Source: Cyanophora paradoxa (taxonomy: Eukaryota > Glaucocystophyceae > Cyanophorales > Cyanophoraceae). Taken from it: DNA of 64,000 nt. The notes beneath the pieces are model-generated. The model saw only the letters and a program-made list of their open reading frames with translations. It did no database searches and was not told the origin of the DNA. The stretch spans positions 62,001 to 126,000 of the forward strand of contig QPMI01000241.1 of the NCBI GenBank assembly GCA_004431415.1, given 5' to 3'. Positions 57,910 through 64,000 of the stretch are shown here, piece by piece. Each line of letters begins with the position of its first letter. Within the stretch, counting starts at the first letter, position 1. The position numbers were made by a program, and so were the translations under genes.

Positions 57910-59803
57910 ATGCGCAGCCCGCGAGCTTCGGCGGGGGGCCTTCGCGGCCGGTTGGAGTGTCAGCTGCACGCCGCAAAGGGCCTGAACGAGCTCTCGAAGC
58001 CCTTCTTCAACCTGCGAGTGCGCGGACCGGATCGCTCGATGATGCGCCGCGCGCAGCACAACGGGGCCGGCGTTGATCGATCTCTCGCAGGTTGGCTACT
58101 CACAACGACAGAGCGGCCTCGGCAGTCCGGTCCCGGCCAACTCCAGCCCGGCGACGGTGCACCCCAACGATGCCGTCCCCATGGGCGCTGTCTTCAGCTG
58201 GGATGAGCGTGAGCACTGCCGTTGGCATTCTTACGTGTGCTATTATAACGGAGCGAGAGCAGACTTCCGTTTCGACGTCTCCGCTCTGACCGAGCCTGTG
58301 CTCTACATCAGGCGAGCACCGGCCGGCCGTTTCGGAACGCCCCGAGGGCGGCTAACCGCGCGGCACGCAGCCTGTGGGACGCAGCGACGGGGAAGCAAAC
58401 GACGCGCATGGAGCTCGACTTCCAGAAGATGGCGAGCCGCGACCCGCCGAAGGTACCGTCCCCGCCGCACCCCCGCCTCGCCCCGCGCGCGCGCGTGGCT
58501 CACGGGGCGGGCCCCGCAGGCCGATCTGTGGGTAGGCCCGCGCCGAGCTCCGCGGCGCCGCGGCGCCGGGCAGCGCCGCCGCCTCACGCGCCTCAGATCC
58601 CCCTCGTGGCGCTGACGCGGGAGCAAGCCTCGCCGGGCTCAAGCGGGGCGGCCCCGGGCCCCGCCCCCGTCTGCGGCACCGTCCGCATGTCCTTCGGTGC
58701 CGCACCTCCCGCAACGGCCGCGGATCCGTACCCCTCACGCGCCGCGCCGCGCCGCGCCAACCGCCAGAGTTCCACCACAGCGCGGAGGGGACGCCGCGGC
58801 TGCCGTCGCCGCGCGACCTCTTCCCGCTGATGCCCGTCGCCTCCGAGGCGCCCTTCACGCTCGTGACCGCCCCGTGCGGCGAGCCCGAGCAGGCGCACGC
58901 CCCCGTCCCCGCCGCCGCCTTCCCCCCCTCGCCCCAGCGCGGCCTCCCGCGGCGGCCCGACCTCCCCTCGCCCCTCCGCGTCGTCGCCTCCCGCCGACCG
59001 TCCAGGACGACCTGGAGGCGGCGCGGGCGGCGGCGGGGAGCCCGCCGGCGGAGCCCGGCACGCCCGAGCGCATCCAGTCGGCCGCCACGTCGCCCCCGCC
59101 CAAGCAGCGGCCCTCGCCGAGCCGCTGCAGCCCGTCCGGCGACCTCGACGGCTGCGAGCGCGCCTTCTCCTCGTCCGCCAGCGCCCTCACGTGCGCCCGC
59201 GCCCCGCCCCGCCCCGCCGGCCGACTCTTTCCCCCGCCCGCGCGCTCCGACGCGGCCCCCCCGCAGGCCGCGCAAGCACCGGGCCCTGCTCGAGTCCAGG
59301 CTCCGCGGCCGTGCCGGCGCCAGCTCCACGCCGCCTCCTGCCGGCGGTCCGCCCCGCGCCCCGCCGCGCCCCGCCGGCGCGCCCCGCGGCTGAGGCCGGC
59401 GCGGCAGGGTGCGCCCCGGCGTGGTGCGAGCGGCATGGGTGCACCTCTCCGCCCCGCGTCGACGTGCGGCCCCCGGCCTACCGGCAGGCCCTCCCCCGCC
59501 CCTGCGCCTGACGGCGGGCGCAGGCGCTGAGCGGCATCCTCCTCCCCGCCTGCCTCGGGGGCGCCTGCTTCGGGCCCTCCCGGGGCGTCCCCGCCCGCGG
59601 GCGCGCCCCGGAGGCCAACCCGGGGAAGGACCCGGCGGCCCTCGAGGCGCCGGGCACGCCGGCCTCGGCGGCGGCAACGGCGGCGGCGACGCCGAGGACG
59701 CCGGGGAGCCCGGAGGGGGCGGCGGGGCGGGGGCGGGGTAGAGGCCGCCGATCTCGAGCCGGAGGGCGCCTGGGCCGCCGAGCGCCTCTTCAGGAACCTG
59801 TAG
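57910..59803 (+). CDS. C2-domain protein with Pro/Ser-rich C-terminal region
   Basis: ATG at 57910. Exons 57910-58017, 58091-58208, 58263-58311 and 58371-58452 close in phase. They encode a C2 domain: LECQLHAAKGLNELSKPFFNL, VPMGAVFSWDE, FRFDVSALTEPVLYI, LWDAATGK. Its third intron has a GC donor (ATCAG then gcgagc). The rest is less structured: FHHSAEGTPRLPSPRDLFPLM, DDLEAARAAAGSPPAEPGTPE, then Pro/Gly-rich exons, ending EPEGAWAAERLFRNL at TAG 59801-59803. C2 domains bind phospholipid, often through calcium; I did not verify the calcium-binding aspartates. Junctions after 58800 are tentative. A 29-nt poly-C tract (59826-59854) lies just past the stop. Confidence 0.6.
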
Positions 59804-59980
59804 CAGCCAGCGCTGGGGCCCGACACCCCCCCCCCCCCCCCCCCCCCCCCCCCCGCCTTCTTTTCCGCTCTAGACCTCCCGTGTGGCTCCTCTCGCCCGC
59901 CCCTTCCCGGCCCGTCGCCTGCTCGGCCACCTTGTCTGCCTTCTTTGAAACGGATCGCGTTGAATCACTACAGCGCCGCA

Positions 59981-61952
59981 TCAGAGACGGGGCGGGTCAG
60001 CCGGCGCGGCGGCGGGGGTGCGGGGGGCGGCGAGGCGGGCCAGAGCGGCCTCGACGGCGGGCAGGGGGCGGCCCGCCCAGGCGGCGTCGACCGCGATGCC
60101 GGCTTTAAAGCGCGCCGCCCGCGGCGGGTCCGCCGCTATCGCGTCGAGGGCCGCCGCCGTCTCCGCCTCCCGCCAGCTGCGCGCCGGCCGGATCGCATCC
60201 GCAGGGGCCGGTTGAGGGGGCGGCGCGGCGGGCGAATTCGAAGGGCGCGCACGATCTCTCGAGGCTGAGCTTGACCTTGACGCCGGCTGGCAGAGTGAGG
60301 AGGGCCCCGAGCACGTCGCCTGCGCGCGGGCGCGGGTCAGGCAGGGCGGGCCGAGGGGGCCCACGGGGGCGGCGCACCGGGGGAGACGCCCTCGAGCTTG
60401 CAGAGGAGGACGAGGGAGCGCAGGGTGGGTACGTGCGCCCCGCCTGCGCCCGAGGGGAGGAGGGTACGGCATCGATATCACGAGCGACCGAGGAGAGCCG
60501 CTCGGGTCCCGGGCCCGGGCGCACCGACGAGCCACTGCAGCGTCGGCGGGCGGAGCGGCGAGCCGTAGATGGTGAGCCTGCGCTCGGGGCGAAGGCGTCC
60601 CGGGTCAGGGCGGGGCGGCCGCGGGCGGCCGGGCACGCGGCGCGGGGCGGACCGCTGGAGCCCGGCGAAGGCGCCCTCGGGCCAGGCCTCGGGGAGGGCG
60701 CAGGCGTGGAGCTCGAGGCAGGGCGTCTGGGGCGCCTCGGGGCTGCCGTGCGGGAGCCGCCCCGGCCGCACGATCGCCGCCAGGGCCTCGCCGGCGCCGC
60801 GCTCCGCCAGGTCGGAGCCGTGCAGCTCGACGCGGCCGAAGCGGAGCGGGCGGGCGGCGAGGGGCCGGAGGAAGGGCAGGGCGGGGAGTGTGCCCCCGCC
60901 GAGGCCCGCCTCGAGGCGAAGAGCGAAGCAGGCGCGGAGGGCGGGGAGGGCGGCCAGCGCCGCTTCCAGGCGGGCCGCGTCGCGCGGCGAGCCCGGCCAC
61001 AGGCGCCACTCCGCGTGCAGGTACTCCACCCGCGCGTGCGCGAGGAATGGCGCCTGCGCGCGCGCCGCGTCAGCGAGGCTCCACCGGCTGGAAGGGGGGC
61101 GGGCGGGCGGCGCGCCTCGGAGAGCTCGGGGAGGTAGACGAGGATGCCGTCGTCGCACTCGACGATCAGCTCGCGCAGGCCCGGCAGGGGCGACTCGGGG
61201 CCCCCGATGGCGGCGCCCAGCAGCCAGAGGAAGGCCTCCGTCATCGCCGCCCGCTCAGTGTAGTAGCTGTCTGCGCGCGCGGGGCGCATCGGCGGGGCGG
61301 GGCGGGCGGGCGGGCGGCGGGGCGGGCGGGGCCGGGGCGCACGCGGGTCGAAGGCGAGGGCGACGTGGAGGCGCTCGAGGGAGCGCGGGGCCGCCTCGAG
61401 GGCCCCAGCGCCTCGTCCGTCCCGAGGGCGCGGAGGGGCCGCCGTCGTCCCTCGCGCCCCCGCGGCCCCGCCGCGCCTGCTCGAGGCGCAGGTGGAGCCG
61501 CAGGCGGCGGAGGCCCGCGCAGACGGGGAGCGCGAGCACGTCGGCCGCCGAGCGCGGCGCGCCGCCGCCGCCGCTGCCGCGCATCAGATCGTGCCGGCGC
61601 GCGCGTGCGCGCGCGCGCGCGCGGCGGAGGCGGCGCACTCCGCCCCTTCTTGCGGCTCCTCTTCCACCACACAGCCGTAGGCACCGCGTTGGTCCGCGTC
61701 GGACTCGCCCACGCGCCGCGGGACTCGCAGATCGAGGGACTCCGAATGCGGCGCTTGCGACGCCGCGGCGCGCCACTGCCTGCACGCCGCCGCAGCCCTG
61801 CAGCGCTCACGCGCGTCGAGGAAGCTGAGGCACAGGCTCAGCAGCTCCCGCGGCAGGTCTCCGATGCCGGCGCCGGCCTCGACGCCGGGCGCGCGCGGAG
61901 GAGCAGCCGCGGGCGCCGTTCCATCGACGTTCTCTGGCTCGCGATCGTTCAT
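59981..61952 (-). CDS. F-box protein with leucine-rich-repeat-like C-terminus
   Basis: ATG at 61952 (MNDREPENVDGTAP). Residues ~30-65 are an F-box: GDLPRELLSLCLSFLDAR then ERCRAAAACRQWRAAA. Downstream exons are leucine-rich: VLALPVCAGLRRLRLHLRLE, LERLHVALAFDPR, FLWLLGAAIGG...LPGLRELIVECDD, VEYLHAEWRLW, LRFGRVELHGSDLAERG, CLELHACALPEAW. This is the pattern of an F-box/LRR substrate receptor of an SCF ubiquitin ligase. Introns begin gtgcgc. The C-terminus (EAALARLAAPRTPAAAP...) runs to a stop near 59981, but the last frame is less sure. Confidence 0.65.
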
Positions 61953-62239
61953 CCTGCCGTTGTGCTCAGCCAGCTTGGATCGACCGCGGCTGCTTGTGGC
62001 GAACTGAACCGTCGGACACCGGCCCGCTTGGCTTGCTGCAACCACATGTACATCCACAGCGCTTGCAGCGATCGTCGACGGCGCCCGGCGTTAGGTCGAC
62101 TGCAAGTACTCTGCAACGCACTTGGGCGGGCACCGGGCCGCACGGGACCAGCCTGCTTGCCAGCGTTGCGTTATCCCCCGCATGTCTTCCCCCGCTTCGG
62201 GCCAACTTGCACACATGCTGTACCCGTCAAGCGGCCTTG

Positions 62240-62247
62240 TATAAAAG
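62240..62247 (+). promoter_or_regulatory. TATA-box candidate (TATAAAAG)
   Basis: TATAAAAG lies 86 bp upstream of the ATG at 62333, in the 380-bp divergent interval between the F-box gene and the next + strand gene. It is the clearest TATA-like match I saw near a start codon in this window. Confidence 0.5.
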
Positions 62248-62332
62248 GCGCACAGATCCACCAGATCTCCGCTATCGAAGCACACCCAACAGCGACCACA
62301 ACCGCGAGAAGAGCAACCGTACAACTAGCGCG

Positions 62333-64000
62333 ATGAAGTTTGCCAAGTTTGTCGGGGAGCCTGGTGAGCCCGTGGCCCGCCGACGGCGCGATATCCGCGT
62401 GACGTGGCGCCCCCCCGCCCGCGTCCAGTCGACGATCGCACGCTCAAGATGCTCCAGCACACCGATCTGCATGCTATCTGTGCGCCGCGCGCCTCCCTCG
62501 GCCCGGATCGGCCATTCCGCTGTTGCGTACGTGCCCGATCCGATCCGACCCTCTCGCCAGGCAAACACAAGCACATCGAGGCGACGTCAGACAAGGAGGC
62601 CATCGAGAAGATCAAGGGAAGTCTGTGGAACGAGCTCCCCAAGGCGCGCTTGCCCACCCTGATCCGGTTTGGTGACGCTGACGGCAATCCGTGCAGGAGG
62701 TCTTGGCGGAGATCTGCATTGTGCTCGGCGCGAAGATGAACAGCTGGGACACGCGCGAAGACATTCTCCAGAGGATCTGCCACATCAAGACGCACAACTG
62801 CGACGGACAGGACTGCCGGCACGGCTCTGAGAGCGGCTCGTCCGAGGGAGCGAGCCCCGCGCTAGAGGGAGAGGAAGCCAACGTGCTCGACGAGGAGTGC
62901 GACGAGTCCTCAGTAGGTTTGCCAGACGCGAAACCCCACCGCTTGCGGCGTTTCCCCAACGACCGATTCGCTCTCTGCTCGCAGGCGACGCGGAGTACGA
63001 TGAGTTCTACAACGAGGCGGTGATTGATTGCCTTACGGCCGAGGAAACACAGGTGCTCCCAAGCTTGCCGCGCGATCAGACTTTGGATCAAATTCTGACT
63101 CGAGACCGCAGAATGGCCTGAACGTCGCATGGGACGAGAAGCTGCGGGAAGAGGTGATCTTCCCCTTCGTTGCTCGCCACAGCGGCCACGAGGTGCGCTC
63201 GATCTATAGCCGCTCCCCCGCTTTGCCCTCGGCCGCTTTCGGGACCAGGGGTCCGGGTCGGGCCGGGGGCCCGGGCCGCACCGTCCGTGTGTGCCGCGGC
63301 TCTGCCGCGGTCTCTGCGGGCCGTGTTCCCGCCACGGAGACCTCTGTTTCAGAAGACGTGCCGCTGCGCGCCCGCGTTCCTGACCCCGACGCGCCCTCAG
63401 CTGTGGCCGCCCCTCTGCCGTGCGCGACGCGCGCCACCGCGACTGCAACGCGGGCAGGGGGCGCTGGAGCAAGTCGAAGCCTGGAGCCGGCCCGCTTCTC
63501 GGGCCGGCGGAGACTGGGAGCGGCCCCGGGACGGGCGGGATAGACGCCAGCCAGGGAGGAGAGGCGAAAGGAGAGACCATCTAGCTCGACGCCCCCGCTC
63601 CATCGGCACAGCCCGTCCTAGCCGCGACCCCAGCCACAGCCCGCCACGCCCGCCCCCACTCACACTCCCTTGCACACCTTTCATCCAAGCCCCGGCCCTT
63701 TCCGCCCGCCCACGCCTCCGCATCACTCCGCTTTCTTTTCTTTCCTTTTCCTCGCGGCTCGCGCCTGCGGCGCCTCGTTCTCACGCGGCGGCGGCCAGAT
63801 CAGCGTGACGGGCTTCGTCAAGGGTGAGAACCCGCCGGTGCACGTCGAGGCCGTCAGCAAGAGCGACGGCAAGACCATGCGGCCCCGCCTCGCCGACGTC
63901 CAGGTGCGCGGCCCGCGTGGCCCTCTTTCCCCGTCCCCCGAGCTCCGCTCACGCTTCCACCGCAGTTTGTGAAGCCCTTCCCGAAGGGGTACAAGTGGAT
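62333..64000 (+). CDS. Unidentified gene, 3' end beyond the window
   Basis: ATG at 62333 (MKFAKFVGEPG). Recognisable exons: KHIEATSDKEAIEKIKGSLW with NELPKARLPTLIRF (about 62570-62673); EVLAEICIVLGAKMNSWDTR through DCRHGSESGSSEGA (62698-62912); DAEYDEFYNEAVIDCLTAEE joining NGLNVAWDEKLREEVIFPF in phase (about 62990-63199); then ISVTGFVKGENPPVHVEAVS (about 63800-63903) and FVKPFPKGYKW at the right edge. A 600-nt intron (63200-63799) precedes the last full exon. The junction near 62673-62697 did not close. I do not recognise the family. Confidence 0.5.

Noticed and set aside
1-64000. CRISPR arrays, rRNA, tRNA or prokaryotic operon features
   Set aside because: None found. The repeats present are minisatellite, exon or transposon repeats, and the genes are spliceosomal eukaryotic genes.

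Overview
The window is nuclear DNA from a GC-rich (about 65-70% in gene regions) intron-dense microbial eukaryote, most likely a protist or microalga. Nearly every real protein is split by short spliceosomal introns of about 35-120 nt, so long open frames are mostly antisense or read-through shadows. I built gene models by chaining exons through GT-AG (a few GC-AG) junctions and requiring codon phase to close. Donor sites are unusual: most read GTGCGC or GTACCC rather than GTRAGT. I cannot assign a lineage from sequence alone.

Layout. 1-6456 (+): 3' part of a large EGF-ended, WD/propeller-like protein. 7518-20405 (-): an island of lower GC that looks like mobile-element territory. It holds three genes on one strand: a complete 20-exon, 2081-aa Helitron Rep-helicase, an RPA-like OB-fold protein of 336 aa, and an unknown 585-aa protein, with degenerate tandem repeats between them. 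20428-20822 (-): a small C2HC zinc-finger gene. 21268-25377 (-): WD40-repeat protein ending in coiled coil and RING, with almost every WD repeat in its own exon. 25.9-27.2 kb: doubtful exons and long poly-C introns. 27765-38277 (-): a secreted, membrane-anchored proteinase-K-like subtilase with EGF and about seven PPC domains joined by Pro-Ser linkers. 38916-42017 (+): NT-C2 plus acidic coiled-coil protein. 42961-43325: a retroposed fragment with a 13-bp target-site duplication. 43439-48014 (-): type I membrane protein with beta-sandwich-like repeats. 48843-54569 (-): exportin-t (tRNA nuclear export). 55533-56271 (+) and 56536-57718 (-): two unidentified genes, the second multi-pass membrane. 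57910-59803 (+): C2-domain protein. 59981-61952 (-): F-box/LRR-like protein. 62333-64000 (+): unidentified gene running off the right edge.

Most flanking genes look like ordinary host genes (tRNA export, ubiquitin ligase components, C2 proteins, large secreted or membrane proteins). The striking part is the Helitron block: all 19 introns of the Rep-helicase close in phase with no stop, so it may be autonomous, and it sits beside an ssDNA-binding-protein gene, a partner known from plant and algal Helitrons. I could not determine the element's ends.
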